Part shown: positions 40,367-50,062 of the stretch, in pieces | Position numbering within the stretch: the first letter of the stretch is position 1 | Layout of the letters: every line of letters begins with the position of its first letter | Origin: Alkalicoccus halolimnae | GTDB lineage: Bacteria > Bacillota > Bacilli > Bacillales > Salisediminibacteriaceae | Reading direction: 5' to 3' | Assembly (NCBI RefSeq): GCF_008014775.2 | Contig: NZ_CP144914.1 | Coordinates: 1,116,001-1,180,000, forward strand | Length of the DNA: 64,000 nucleotides | The notes under the pieces: generated by a model | What the model saw: the letters and a program-made list of their open reading frames with translations, nothing else | Told to the model about the DNA's origin: nothing | Databases searched by the model: none | Position numbers and translations under genes: made by a program

Positions 40367-40657
40367 ATGGAACGTATTTCGAAAGAACAGATCCGCCACG
40401 TGGCAGAACTGGCCCGGTTGGATTTGAAAGAAGAAGAAGTAAGTCATTTTGGAGGGCAGCTTGACGAAGTTATCAAATCCGTTCAGCAGCTCAATGAATT
40501 AGATACCGGCAATGTGGAGCCGACATCCCACGTTCTTGACGTACGCAACGTCCTTCGTGAGGATGAAGCAAAACCTTCCCTTTCGAGGGACGACGCTCTG
40601 AAAAATGCCCCTGATCAGCAGGAAGGACAAGTGAAAGTACCATCGGTATTAGAATAG
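40367..40657 (+). CDS. gatC: Asp/Glu-tRNA amidotransferase subunit C
   Basis: 96 aa subunit that stabilises GatA-GatB in the complex converting Glu-tRNA(Gln) and Asp-tRNA(Asn) to the amide forms. MERISKEQIRHVAELARLDL and the LDEVIKSVQQLNELDT region are typical. An upstream in-frame GTG at 40322 is ignored because ATG 40367 follows AGAGGAGG. It is the first of three coupled gat genes. Confidence 0.95.
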   Translation: MERISKEQIRHVAELARLDLKEEEVSHFGGQLDEVIKSVQQLNELDTGNVEPTSHVLDVRNVLREDEAKPSLSRDDALKNAPDQQEGQVKVPSVLE

Positions 40658-40668
40658 GAGGCATATAA

Positions 40669-42147
40669 ATGGAAGCTTTTGATTATTCACTAAAAGAGCT
40701 TCACGACCGTCTACATAAACAACAGACAACGGTGGAGGAACTAGTTAAACAGTCGTTAGGACGAATAGAAGAAGTAGATGATAAAATCGGTGCTTTTCTC
40801 CGACTGGACAAAGAAAAGGCACTGGAACGGGCACGTGAGCTGGACAGCCGCCTGCAGAACGGGGAAGCTGAAGCAGATGATGTATTATTCGGACTCCCAA
40901 TTGGACTAAAGGACAACATTGTGACTAAAGGGCTGAAAACGACGTGTGCGAGTAAATTTCTTGAAAACTTTATCCCGGTGCATGATGCTACCGTTGTCGA
41001 AAAACTTCGCGACGCTGGATCCGTGACAATCGGTAAGCTGAACATGGACGAATTTGCGATGGGTTCATCAAATGAAAATTCTGCTTATAAAATAGTCCGG
41101 AACCCATGGAATCTCGACCATGTTCCAGGAGGATCAAGCGGCGGTTCAGCTGCTTCAGTCGCAGCGGGAGAAGTCCCTTATTCTCTTGGATCAGATACGG
41201 GTGGTTCAATCAGGGAGCCGGCCTCCTACTGTGGAGTGGTCGGGATGAAGCCTACCTATGGAAGAGTCTCGCGGTTCGGTCTTGTAGCTTTCGCTTCTTC
41301 GCTCGATCAAATCGGTCCGCTCACCCGTTCAGTCGAAGATAATGCTTATGTACTGGAAAAAATTGCAGGATTCGATACCCGTGATTCTACGAGTGTAAAC
41401 AAGCCGGTTCCAAAGTATACAGAAGCACTCGCTGGCGATATTAAAGGTATGAAAGTTGCTGTTCCGAAAGAGTATCTTGGTGACGGTGTAGAAGACGGAG
41501 TGAGAGAGCGGGTCAAAGAAGCGATAGATACGTTAAAAAGTCTTGGGGCTGAATGTAAAGAAGTTTCTCTTCCTCATTCAAAATTTGCTCTGTCCGCCTA
41601 CTATGTGATCGCTTCTTCAGAAGCTTCTTCCAACCTGTCGCGGTTTGACGGGATCCGCTATGGAATGAGGGAGACGGAGGACAATCTCCTTGACACGTAC
41701 AAGCGCTCGCGCAGCGAAGGCTTTGGTGATGAAGTGAAAAGGCGGATAATGCTCGGAACTTTCGCCCTGAGCAGCGGCTATTATGATGCTTATTACAAAA
41801 AAGCCCAGAGAGTCCGGACGTTAATTAAACAGGATTTTGAGGATCTGTTTTTGGATTTTGATATCGTAGTAGGTCCAACCGCTCCTACCACGGCTTTTAA
41901 GCTTGGAGAAAAAGTAGACGATCCGATGACGATGTATGCGAACGATATTCTCACAATTCCGATGAATCTTGCCGGGGTTCCGGCTATCAGTCTGCCTTGT
42001 GGACTTTCGAACGGTCTGCCGGTCGGTCTGCAGATTATCGGACGTCATTTTGACGAGGCGACGATTTACCGTGCTGCTTACGCTTATGAACAGGCTACAG
42101 AGCATCACCGGGTTAAACCTCAGTTTAAAGGAGGGGCAGAAGCATGA
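40669..42147 (+). CDS. gatA: Asp/Glu-tRNA amidotransferase subunit A
   Basis: 492 aa amidase-signature enzyme that releases ammonia from glutamine. The catalytic Lys is in [10 protein letters not shown], with the cis-Ser/Ser pair in [15 protein letters not shown] and [21 protein letters not shown] precedes the ATG. It overlaps gatB by 4 nt (ATGA). Confidence 0.97.
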   Translation: MEAFDYSLKELHDRLHKQQTTVEELVKQSLGRIEEVDDKIGAFLRLDKEKALERARELDSRLQNGEAEADDVLFGLPIGLKDNIVTKGLKTTCASKFLENFIPVHDATVVEKLRDAGSVTIGKLNMDEFAMGSSNENSAYKIVRNPWNLDHVPGGSSGGSAASVAAGEVPYSLGSDTGGSIREPASYCGVVGMKPTYGRVSRFGLVAFASSLDQIGPLTRSVEDNAYVLEKIAGFDTRDSTSVNKPVPKYTEALAGDIKGMKVAVPKEYLGDGVEDGVRERVKEAIDTLKSLGAECKEVSLPHSKFALSAYYVIASSEASSNLSRFDGIRYGMRETEDNLLDTYKRSRSEGFGDEVKRRIMLGTFALSSGYYDAYYKKAQRVRTLIKQDFEDLFLDFDIVVGPTAPTTAFKLGEKVDDPMTMYANDILTIPMNLAGVPAISLPCGLSNGLPVGLQIIGRHFDEATIYRAAYAYEQATEHHRVKPQFKGGAEA

Positions 42148-43577
42148 GCTATGAAACGGTAATAGGACTCGAAGTCCACGTAGAATTAAAAACAGAATCG
42201 AAAATATTCTGCAGCTGCTCGACAGAATTTGGTGCTCCTCCCAATACTCAGACCTGCCCCATCTGTCTTGGACATCCGGGAGTACTACCGGTCCTGAATA
42301 AAAGAGCAGTGGAATTTGCGATGAAAGCAGCGATGGCATTAAACTGTGAGATAGCGGACGTAACAACGTTTGATCGTAAAAACTATTTTTACCCGGACAA
42401 TCCGAAAGCTTACCAGATTTCCCAGCTGGATCGCCCAGTAGGAGAAAATGGATGGATCGATATTGAAGTAAACGGGGAAAAGAAACGGATCGGTATTACG
42501 CGCCTGCACCTGGAAGAGGATGCCGGTAAACTGACGCATGTTGACGGGGAAGGTTATTCTCTCGTGGACTACAACCGGGTAGGAACCCCTCTTGTGGAAA
42601 TTGTTTCTGAGCCGGATATCACCACTCCGGAAGAAGCATATGCCTACCTGGAAAAAATGAAAGCAATTATGCAGTACACGGAAGTTTCCGACTGTAAAAT
42701 GGAAGAAGGCTCCCTCCGCTGTGACGCAAACATCTCAATTCGTCCGAAAGGCCAGAAAGAATTTGGAACGAAGGCTGAGCTTAAAAATCTGAACTCCTTT
42801 ACGCATGTTCAAAAAGGGTTGGAGTATGAAGAAAAACGCCAGGAAGAGGAATTGGAAAGCGGAGGCGAAATTCTTCAGGAAACCCGCCGCTGGGATGAAG
42901 GAGCGAAAAAAACGATTCTTATGCGAGTAAAGGAAGGATCGGACGATTACCGTTATTTCCCGGATCCGGATCTTGTAAATCTTTATATCGATAACGATTG
43001 GAAAACCCGCATACACGAGGAGATCCCGGAACTGCCGGATGCCCGTAAAGAAAGATATATCAATAAATATGAACTTCCGGCTTATGATGCCGGTGTGCTG
43101 ACTCAGGAAAAAGCGATGAGTGATTTCTTTGAAGAAGCATTAAAGCTTGGTGGAACGCCGAAACAGCTCTCAAACTGGCTCATGGGAGAAGTGAACGGCT
43201 ACCTGAATCAGGAAGGTAAAGAAATGAAAGATATTCCTTTAACTCCTCAGGCGCTTGTGGATATGATTAACCTGATTGAAAAAGGAACAATTTCTTCGAA
43301 AATTGCTAAGAAAGTTTTCAAAGAATTGATTGAAAAAGGCGGGGACCCTCAACAAATTGTAGAAGATAAAGGGCTCGTCCAGATCAGTGATTCTGAAACG
43401 GTCCGTAAAATGGTCAACGATGCCCTGGATCAAAACAGCCAGTCCATTGAGGATTATAAAAACGGTAAAGACAAAGCGATTGGTTTTCTAGTCGGCCAGG
43501 TCATGAAAATTTCCAAAGGAAAAGCCAACCCGCAGCTCGTGAATGAACTATTGAAAGAAGAAATAGATAAAAGATAA
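42144..43577 (+). CDS. gatB: Asp/Glu-tRNA amidotransferase subunit B
   Basis: 477 aa kinase/amidotransferase subunit that activates the mischarged tRNA. It starts [22 protein letters not shown] with the zinc-binding cysteines CSCSTEF...CPIC; the EDAGK motif and the C-terminal YqeY-like tail domain are visible. It is the last gene of gatCAB, followed by a hairpin terminator. Confidence 0.97.
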   Translation: MSYETVIGLEVHVELKTESKIFCSCSTEFGAPPNTQTCPICLGHPGVLPVLNKRAVEFAMKAAMALNCEIADVTTFDRKNYFYPDNPKAYQISQLDRPVGENGWIDIEVNGEKKRIGITRLHLEEDAGKLTHVDGEGYSLVDYNRVGTPLVEIVSEPDITTPEEAYAYLEKMKAIMQYTEVSDCKMEEGSLRCDANISIRPKGQKEFGTKAELKNLNSFTHVQKGLEYEEKRQEEELESGGEILQETRRWDEGAKKTILMRVKEGSDDYRYFPDPDLVNLYIDNDWKTRIHEEIPELPDARKERYINKYELPAYDAGVLTQEKAMSDFFEEALKLGGTPKQLSNWLMGEVNGYLNQEGKEMKDIPLTPQALVDMINLIEKGTISSKIAKKVFKELIEKGGDPQQIVEDKGLVQISDSETVRKMVNDALDQNSQSIEDYKNGKDKAIGFLVGQVMKISKGKANPQLVNELLKEEIDKR

Positions 43578-43593
43578 AACATTTTTAAATTTG

Positions 43594-43628
43594 AAAACGT
43601 CATGCCGGTAAAAGCGTCATGACGTTTT
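43594..43628 (+). terminator. Terminator after gatB
   Basis: AAAACGTCATG/CATGACGTTTT with a 13-nt loop, 16 nt after gatB. Nearly the same stem recurs at 44037, on the far side of a repeat insertion. Confidence 0.8.
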
Positions 43629-43686
43629 CAGAGTGTTGATTAAGTAAAGAAAGAAGTATATGTATTCGATTCCTTGTATTTTCTCC

Positions 43687-43800
43687 TCCGCTTACCGGCG
43701 GAAGCTTGCCGTGGGGCTTGTCTTCAGCTATTTCCAATGCTTCACTGCATTGGAAAGGATTTTCAGACGGCGCTTTAACCCCACTGGCGTCCCCGCCGGA
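43687..43800 (-). repeat. Dispersed hairpin repeat, core copy 5
   Basis: Reverse orientation, quite diverged: GGCGGAAGCTTGCC...CTTGTCTTCAGCT...GGATTTTCAGACGGCGC...GGCGTCCCCGCC. The central stem TTTCCAATGC/GCATTGGAAA is perfect and unique to this copy. The rest of the 880-bp gap 43578-44458 holds two hairpins, copy 6 and no credible gene. Confidence 0.75.
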
Positions 43801-44036
43801 CACTGCAGAGAAAATCCTCTTTTTTTATAGGAGAAACCTGTAGTACGCTTGTGTTTAAAGCAAAGTCTTTCTTTTTGTTCAGATGCTGGAGCTGTAGAAG
43901 GATGACTTCGGAAGAACGATTCTTTGTTTTATGAAAGGCAGGTCGGCTTAGAGAGTTCTCTCCGCAAAGCGACTCTTCGAAAGCGGAAACAGCCAACTGT
44001 ATACTTATACAGAAAAATTACTTTGTAAACAACCTG

Positions 44037-44073
44037 AAAACGTCATGACGGGAAAAGCGTCATGACGTTTTTT
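44037..44073. terminator. Second hairpin with CGTCATGACG stem
   Basis: AAAACGTCATGACG/CGTCATGACGTTTTTT with loop GGAAAAG. It shares stem and loop pieces with 43594 about 440 bp upstream. No gene ends close to it. Confidence 0.75.
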
Positions 44074-44139
44074 GTATGGCTGGATTGAAAATAAAACATA
44101 TGTATATGTTGAACTGAATAATTCGTTTCCGCTTCAGTA

Positions 44140-44205
44140 AACAAACGCTTTCGTTTCCATCGGGCGCTTTTCTGGCGCGCTCATGGAAATGAAGGCGCAC
44201 GTTTA
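44140..44205 (-). repeat. Dispersed hairpin repeat, shortened core copy 6
   Basis: CGCTTTCGTTTCCATCGGGC and GCTCATGGAAATGAAGGCG lie back to back: the two outer ends of the core with the middle missing, forming a compact palindrome. Confidence 0.7.
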
Positions 44206-44458
44206 TCGCTTCTATCCTTTATTTTCTGAGCAGCTATTTGTTTAAATCATCCAACAAAGCAGCCGTATACCATGTTTATAAAATGATTCGATTACATAAA
44301 GAAACAGGAATCTCCAATAGGAGCAGGGAAAGCGCTTTATCCCGGAGATATAAAAGCTATTCTGCCATTAGAGAGACTGCAATGACTTCTGAAGGTGATG
44401 GATGGCTTTATAGAGCAGATAGGGGCGTTTTACATAAACAACCGGGGCCTTTATAATC

Positions 44459-44950
44459 ATGTACATGTGTTTTAAACATAAAGGCAGAGAAAGGTTGAGA
44501 CAACTCTTTATGAAATTTCTAATGGCTTTGATTATTCGTACGAGTGTATATACAGGTTTATTGATTGTTGGTATTGCCCTCCTTATCCAAATGACCTCGG
44601 CTGTACTCGGCGGGGAAATTATTGTTTACTCCTGGTCCGCTCTGCTTATGTTTTCCTTTGCTACGTTTTTGTGGGTAATTCCCGTTCAGATTATAGACTG
44701 GCTTAAGCTTGTAAAGGTGCAGAGAAGGGTGAAACGTATCATGTATCCTTATTTCATTACAGCTGTACAGATTGTTTTATTCGCCATGTATATGGCAGCA
44801 ATAAGTACTACTATATCTGATATTGCTTTTTCAGCGATCGGACTGGCTGTAGTTATTATGAGTATTACTTTAGGGTCGAGACTTCTTTATACAATGATGC
44901 TCCGTTCGATTAGAAAATATAAACAGCCGCGTGTACGCGTGAATGCGTAA
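44459..44950 (+). CDS. Small integral membrane protein of unknown function
   Basis: 163 aa with four hydrophobic segments, at about residues 22-45, 55-80, 100-122 and 126-146, and a basic C-terminus (RKYKQPRVRVNA). Starts are uncertain: ATG 44459 has no clear ribosome-binding site, and ATG 44510 has AAAGG 15 nt upstream. It sits alone between repeat copies, with a terminator-like hairpin at 45006. No family is recognised. Confidence 0.6.
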   Translation: MYMCFKHKGRERLRQLFMKFLMALIIRTSVYTGLLIVGIALLIQMTSAVLGGEIIVYSWSALLMFSFATFLWVIPVQIIDWLKLVKVQRRVKRIMYPYFITAVQIVLFAMYMAAISTTISDIAFSAIGLAVVIMSITLGSRLLYTMMLRSIRKYKQPRVRVNA

Positions 44951-45005
44951 AAACAAACAACGGATGTTTTCAAAATCAGAATGCAGTTGTTTATAAGTGG
45001 CGAAG

Positions 45006-45039
45006 TGCGTCAGGATGATTTCCCGTCCTGACGCATTTT
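45006..45039 (+). terminator. Terminator hairpin, stem TGCGTCAGGA
   Basis: TGCGTCAGGA/TCCTGACGCA with loop TGATTTCCCG, followed by TTTT, 56 nt after the membrane protein gene. The TTCCC loop is shared with 25094 and 38869. Confidence 0.8.
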
Positions 45040-45105
45040 CTGGTTGGTTTTCTCGAAAATAAAGGATCTATATATTGAACTTAATAATTGGTTTCTGCAC
45101 TGTCT

Positions 45106-45240
45106 TATTTACCGTAAGCTGGAGACCATCTAGGGCTTCTGCGGGGTGATAAAGGACGAACCCCACCCGCGCATTGACCGCAGGAAGGAAGGGATTAGCT
45201 GAGGCCGGCCCGCCCGGAAAGCGTCCCCATGGAAACGAAA
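45106..45240 (+). repeat. Dispersed hairpin repeat, core copy 7
   Basis: The right half is a near-exact match to copies 4 and 8 (GGGATTAGCTGAGGCCGGCC...GTCCCCATGGAAACGAAA). The left half is eroded and the central stem imperfect. The remaining gap to 45692 is AT-rich, with a weak hairpin near 45572-45620 (GCGGC...GCCGC then TTTC) and no gene seen. Confidence 0.85.
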
Positions 45241-45692
45241 TCGGCTGGTTAAAGAAACGGAACCTATTTATTAAGTTCAACATATATAAATGAATTATTT
45301 TCAAAGTTGCCAAACATAAAAAAATTTAAAAAAGAGATAAAAGAAGTATGTACTAGAATAATAGAGGATACAGGAAAATACTTTGCTTAAATTAACTATT
45401 CTGAATATTTACAATAAATAATTAATGATGTAGAGTTAGTTTTAAGCAATAACACATTGCTAGTACACAAAGAAAGGGGTTATGCGATCGATCCACACCA
45501 CAGTTACCTAGCTTCAGAAAACTGTCAAAGGAGGGAACGCAGACCTTAATGGATGATGAAACGATAACATAAGCGGCTCTTTGTACTGTTGAAACAGACA
45601 GGCAGGGGGCCGCTTTCATTTGTGTGCTTGTCTTCAGGTTACTATGGTATACTTAGCTGAATGACACTGATGAGAAATATGGGGGATATTCA

Positions 45693-46616
45693 ATGGTGAA
45701 AAAAGCTAGGCTTATTTACAACCCGACATCAGGCAGAGAGCAAGTGAAAAGACATCTGCCTTACATATTGGAAAAACTGGAACAAGCAGGCTATGAAACT
45801 TCCACACATGCTACTACCGGACCCGACTGTGCAAAAAAAGCGGCTGCGAAAGCCTGTGAAAGAGAATTTGATTTTATAATAGCTGCCGGAGGAGACGGAA
45901 CGATTCACGAAGTCATTAACGGAATGGCAGATCAGGAATTCAGGCCGCTGCTCGGCCTTCTTCCCGGCGGAACGACGAATGATTTTGCGAGAGCGCTTAA
46001 TATTCCGAAAAATATAATCGAAGCCTGCGAAACGCTTGTATCCGGGAAAGAACGAAAAATTGATATAGGAAGCGTAGGTCGAAAATATTTTATGAATATT
46101 GCGGGCGCCGGAACTTTGACCGAACTTACCTACGAAGTTCCGAGCAAGCTTAAAACGATGATGGGGCAGATGGCCTATTATGTGAAAGGATTTGAAAAAC
46201 TGCCGCGTATTAAACCTACTGCTGTAAAAATAAATTATGACGGCAGGAGTTTTGAAGGAGAAATTATGCTGTTTCTCGTATGCAATACGAATTCTGTAGG
46301 AGGCTTCGAAAAATTGGCTCCCAAAGCCTACCTGGATGACGGGCTTTTTGATTTAATCATTGTTAAAAAGACGAACCTCGCTGATGTTGCTAGACTCACC
46401 GGAGCTGCCCTGCGCGGGGAGCATCTGAATGATGAGAGTGTTCTCTATGTCCAGGCTTCGGAGATTGATATTCAGGCAGCAGATGAGCTGCAGTTGAATC
46501 TCGATGGCGAGCACGGAGGAACGCTGAAAGAAAAATTCTTGAATCACTACCGCCACATTACAATGATGGTTCCCGATCGTCACCACACCTGTTTCCAAGT
46601 AGATGAAAAACCATAA
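45693..46616 (+). CDS. dgkB: Diacylglycerol kinase DgkB
   Basis: 307 aa soluble lipid kinase that recycles diacylglycerol from lipoteichoic acid synthesis to phosphatidic acid. The catalytic-domain motif GGDGTIHEVINGM is at about residue 68, GLLPGGTTNDFARAL at about 88, and LNLDGEHGG is near the C-terminus. An extended -10 (TGGTATACT, near 45644) precedes it, and GGGGGATATTC leads to the ATG. It matches B. subtilis YerQ/DgkB in location. Confidence 0.94.
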   Translation: MVKKARLIYNPTSGREQVKRHLPYILEKLEQAGYETSTHATTGPDCAKKAAAKACEREFDFIIAAGGDGTIHEVINGMADQEFRPLLGLLPGGTTNDFARALNIPKNIIEACETLVSGKERKIDIGSVGRKYFMNIAGAGTLTELTYEVPSKLKTMMGQMAYYVKGFEKLPRIKPTAVKINYDGRSFEGEIMLFLVCNTNSVGGFEKLAPKAYLDDGLFDLIIVKKTNLADVARLTGAALRGEHLNDESVLYVQASEIDIQAADELQLNLDGEHGGTLKEKFLNHYRHITMMVPDRHHTCFQVDEKP

Positions 46617-46656
46617 AAAAGCTGTTCCCGGTTTCGTTCCGGGAACAGCTTTTTTC
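46615..46656. terminator. Bidirectional terminator between dgkB and the DUF948 gene
   Basis: AAAAAAGCTGTTCCCGG/CCGGGAACAGCTTTTTT, perfect, with T-runs usable on both strands, between convergent stops. Confidence 0.95.
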
Positions 46657-46657
46657 G

Positions 46658-47104
46658 TTATACGACTTTACTTTCCACCTGCCGGTCAGATTCTCTCTTT
46701 ACCTGACGAAGGTAATAGATGAAGGCTGCACCGCGCATAATCCCTTCAAGATCTTTCTTGTCAATAAAGTTGATACCTGCTTCAGCACGGTCATGCTTAA
46801 CGGAAGTGTAGCTTGCAAGAGTACCCGTCAGATGATGGGCAGCTTCTCCGGTATCATGAATAATGTCAAATAAAGGGTTAAGCTTACCGATTTTAGTATT
46901 TAAATCAACCAGTGTTTCATTCGTGTTGTAGAGAATAAGGGAAGTTTCGCTTGTCATTTCCCCGAGGCTTTTGTTTAGTGTAAGCACAGTTTCGGCTGTG
47001 TTGCCAAGGGTGTCTGCAAGTTTCTTCAGTACAGGAAGTAAGAATAATACTCCGATGAGCAGCGCCACGGCAATTATAAATACTCCAATTCCAATCCAGT
47101 CCAT
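46658..47104 (-). CDS. DUF948 (YtxG-like) membrane-anchored protein
   Basis: 148 aa. One N-terminal membrane helix (about residues 4-27) is followed by a coiled-coil-like region of amphipathic repeats (KLADTLGNTAETVLTLNKSL) typical of DUF948. GTG 47113 is in frame, but ATG 47104 follows AAGAGGTG and is preferred. B. subtilis YtxG is a general-stress protein of this family; the role is unknown. Confidence 0.8.
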   Translation of the reverse strand: MDWIGIGVFIIAVALLIGVLFLLPVLKKLADTLGNTAETVLTLNKSLGEMTSETSLILYNTNETLVDLNTKIGKLNPLFDIIHDTGEAAHHLTGTLASYTSVKHDRAEAGINFIDKKDLEGIMRGAAFIYYLRQVKRESDRQVESKVV

Positions 47105-47496
47105 ATGTAGCACCTCTTTTCAAAAATTTTGTACGTACTCTAATTATCACGTTATTTTCCAATTAAATCAAGCTATTCAAAATAGAAATTCATTCAGGCC
47201 CGCCTTCCGACCTTAATGAAGAAAGGAAGAAAAAGGATACCAGCCTGAAATTGGTATCAGTTGACCGCTCTCATGGGTCAAAATGCTAAGGTTTTTCTGC
47301 GGGCGGGGAAAAGAAAGTAATAAAAAGTACATTCGATGTTAATCAAAGATATTCCCACCCGGTGTTCATGATTAATGAAAGTGGAAAGAGCAACCTCCTT
47401 TATATGAAATGTTTCGACACATATTAAATACCCGCTTTGCAAAAGGAATAAACAATCCGGTTTAGGATAATCGTATAGTTTTTGAAATAATGATTA

Positions 47497-47510
47497 AAAA
47501 AACGTTTACA
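47497..47510. promoter_or_regulatory. Partial cre-like site overlapping the nupC -35
   Basis: AAAAAACGTTTACA matches the 3' three quarters of the cre consensus and overlaps the -35 hexamer, a position suited to CcpA repression. Confidence 0.4.
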
Positions 47511-47533
47511 ATTGTTTAAAAAATTTGTTATAG
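47505..47533 (+). promoter_or_regulatory. Promoter of the nupC-deoC unit
   Basis: TTTACA-17 nt-TTATAG, 48 nt upstream of nupC. The rest of the 476-bp gap upstream contains only a weak hairpin near 47238-47263 (GATACCA...TGGTATC). Confidence 0.6.
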
Positions 47534-47580
47534 TTACTTTGCCAACAAGATAAGAACATATAATTATTGGAGGGGACATC

Positions 47581-48834
47581 ATGAATATTCTTTGGGGACT
47601 ACTGGGAATTGTCACTGTTCTGGCGATTGCTTTTCTAATTTCAGAAAACAAAAAAGCAATTAAGCCGAGGACAATATTAGTCGGTATCTCAATTCAAATT
47701 CTTTTTGCTTACATTGTTCTTTATTCAACGGTAGGCCAGGAGGCGCTGTTTGCTTTCACAAACGTTGTTAACGCCATCATCGGTTATACGGATGAAGGAA
47801 TCGATTTTCTATTCGGAGGGCTTTTTGAAGCTGAAGGAATAGGGATGGTGTTCGCTTTTCAGGTATTAACTATCATTATTTTCTTTTCATCATTGATCTC
47901 AGTTTTATACTACTTAGGAATTATGCAGTTTTTCATTAAAATCATCGGCGGAGCTTTATCATGGCTTCTCGGGACAAGCAGAACAGAGTCTTTATCGGCT
48001 TCTGCCAATATCTTTGTAGGTCAGACGGAAGCGCCGCTTGTCGTTAAACCCTTTTTACCGACAATGACACGCTCAGAGCTTTTTGCTGTTATGACCGGTG
48101 GACTTGCCTCGGTAGCAGGGTCGGTACTCGTCGGTTATTCCCAGCTTGGTGTTCCTCTCGAATACCTGCTTGCAGCCAGCTTTATGGCTGCACCGTCAGG
48201 ACTGGTTATGGCAAAAATGATTTTACCGGAAACAACTCCGGAAGCTTCCTCCGATCATCAGCCGGTTGAAATGGACGACGATAATGAATCATACAACGTC
48301 GTTGACGCAGCTGCCCGCGGTGCCAGTACCGGACTGCAGCTGGCATTAAACATCGGTGCGATGCTGCTTGCTTTTATCGCGCTTGTTGCTCTGGCCAATG
48401 GAGGTCTGGGAGTTGTCCAGACAGCCTTGAACTATGTTATCGGATGGTTTGGTTCCGGTTTTGAAATCAGCGGACTGACGCTGGAAAACATTCTCGGATT
48501 CTTCTTCGCACCAATTGCTTTTGCAATCGGGGTTCCTTGGGCAGAAGCACTGCAGGCGGGAACCTATATCGGTCAAAAGCTCGTTCTGAACGAATTTGTT
48601 GCTTATGCGACATTCGCTCCGGAAATTGAAAATCTTGATCCGAAAACCGTTCTCGTAGTCAGCTTTGCGCTTTGTGGATTTGCTAATATTGCTTCTCTGG
48701 GAATTCTGCTCGGCGGTCTTGGTAAACTTGCTCCAAGCCGGCGAGGGGATATTGCTCAGCTTGGTATAAAAGCAATTTTTGCAGGGATGCTGGCGTCGCT
48801 TTTAAATGCTTCTATTGCAGGAATGTTCTTTTAA
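47581..48834 (+). CDS. nupC: NupC-type concentrative nucleoside transporter
   Basis: 417 aa CNT-family symporter. N-terminal helices (residues 4-60) are followed by the conserved SASANIFVGQTEAPLVVKPF (about residue 140) and MTGGLASVAGSVL, then the C-terminal FALCGFANIASLGILLGGLG. It imports nucleosides, in this context probably deoxyribonucleosides. A GGAGGGG site precedes the ATG. deoC follows after 162 nt. Confidence 0.92.
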   Translation: MNILWGLLGIVTVLAIAFLISENKKAIKPRTILVGISIQILFAYIVLYSTVGQEALFAFTNVVNAIIGYTDEGIDFLFGGLFEAEGIGMVFAFQVLTIIIFFSSLISVLYYLGIMQFFIKIIGGALSWLLGTSRTESLSASANIFVGQTEAPLVVKPFLPTMTRSELFAVMTGGLASVAGSVLVGYSQLGVPLEYLLAASFMAAPSGLVMAKMILPETTPEASSDHQPVEMDDDNESYNVVDAAARGASTGLQLALNIGAMLLAFIALVALANGGLGVVQTALNYVIGWFGSGFEISGLTLENILGFFFAPIAFAIGVPWAEALQAGTYIGQKLVLNEFVAYATFAPEIENLDPKTVLVVSFALCGFANIASLGILLGGLGKLAPSRRGDIAQLGIKAIFAGMLASLLNASIAGMFF

Positions 48835-48996
48835 CTTTCCTCCGCTTTACGAGCAGGTTGTTTTTAAAGTTCGGCTTCGCTTAAATAATACTGTCCTTCT
48901 ACTGCAGAAGGGCAGTATTCAAAAAGAAAGCAAGGATCGACCCCCCTTTCATATAAAGCTTTTATCATCTTTAAACTATAAAAGGAGAGAATATTT

Positions 48997-49668
48997 ATGA
49001 CAAAATCCATCGCATCTATTATTGATCACACTTTATTAAAACCGGAAACAACAGAAGACCAAATTGTTAAGCTGTGCCAGGAAGCAGCAGAATATAATTT
49101 TGCTTCTGTATGCGTGACACCAACCTGGGTGAAAAAGTCCGCTTCTGAATTAAAAGGGACGAAAGTTGACGTATGTACAGTAGTGGGCTTTCCACTTGGA
49201 GCCAATACTCCTGAAGTAAAAGCATTTGAAACGAAAAATGCAATTGAAAACGGAGCGACCGAAATTGATATGGTATTAAATATTGGAGCATTAAAGCAGG
49301 GCAATGTTGATTTAGTGGAAGAGGATATGCGTGCCGTTCAGGAAGCAGCTGAAGGAAGAGCGCTTACAAAAGTGATTTTGGAAACCTGTCTATTAACTGA
49401 TGAAGAGAAACGTACTGCCTGCGATATTGCTCTTAAGGCAGGACTCGACTTCGTAAAAACTTCCACTGGCTTTTCTTTTGGAGCTGCTACGATTGAAGAT
49501 GTAGAACTTATGCGTAAAGCAGTGGGAGATAAAGCTGGTGTCAAAGCTTCAGGGGGAGTGAAAACACTTCAGGATGCTGAAGATATGGTGAAAGCAGGTG
49601 CGACCCGTATCGGTGCGAGTGCAGGTGTTCAGATAGTTAAAGGAGAGAAGGTGTCCGGCGACTATTAA
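48997..49668 (+). CDS. deoC: Deoxyribose-phosphate aldolase
   Basis: 223 aa class I aldolase cleaving 2-deoxyribose-5-phosphate to acetaldehyde and glyceraldehyde-3-phosphate. The Schiff-base Lys is in FVKTSTGFS (about residue 152), and the second Lys is in [25 protein letters not shown] is a normal start, with AAAGGAGAG upstream. No pyrimidine phosphorylase gene (pdp) is adjacent, unlike the dra-nupC-pdp operon of B. subtilis. Confidence 0.95.
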   Translation: MTKSIASIIDHTLLKPETTEDQIVKLCQEAAEYNFASVCVTPTWVKKSASELKGTKVDVCTVVGFPLGANTPEVKAFETKNAIENGATEIDMVLNIGALKQGNVDLVEEDMRAVQEAAEGRALTKVILETCLLTDEEKRTACDIALKAGLDFVKTSTGFSFGAATIEDVELMRKAVGDKAGVKASGGVKTLQDAEDMVKAGATRIGASAGVQIVKGEKVSGDY

Positions 49669-49791
49669 AATCAGCAGAAGCTGTATAGGAACTAACGCTT
49701 TTTAGGATAACTTCTGATCAGAGCGGTTGGCAGCAGTTGTCTTTTTTCTGGAAGCAGAAAATTAAAATACGGTTGGAAAACGGTCTCTTTT

Positions 49792-49826
49792 AAGCAGCAG
49801 CTTTTAAGGAGGCTGTTTTTTTAAGG
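49792..49826 (+). terminator. Weak terminator downstream of deoC
   Basis: CAGC...GCTG short stem followed by TTTTTTT, in the 394-bp deoC-deoR gap. A stronger hairpin is at 49939. Confidence 0.4.
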
Positions 49827-49938
49827 ATATTGCAGTCTATTCTGCTTTACACGAAGATCCGGCAGTACCGGTTCTGATGAAGTTCATTCTTACTCTGAAG
49901 GAAATTCACACTTCAGAGGCTGCGTATGATCCGCTGAG

Positions 49939-49985
49939 AACGCTGTCATACTTGAATTGACAGCGTTAATTTTGAAGTTTTTTTA
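49939..49985 (+). terminator. Hairpin with T-run upstream of deoR
   Basis: AACGCTGTCA/TGACAGCGTT with a 9-nt loop, then AATTTTGAAGTTTTTTT. It may end the nupC-deoC transcript or serve as an operator/attenuator for deoR. Confidence 0.6.
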
Positions 49986-50062
49986 TTGCAATTTTATCCA
50001 GAATATGAAATGATGTTCACATAATATTACACATTAGTTCGAATAGTTGGAGGTAGATAACA

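Noticed and set aside
44238..44456. 72-codon open frame before the small membrane protein
   Set aside because: No ribosome-binding site, composition unlike a protein, and overlap with repeat-derived DNA. Not enough support for a gene.
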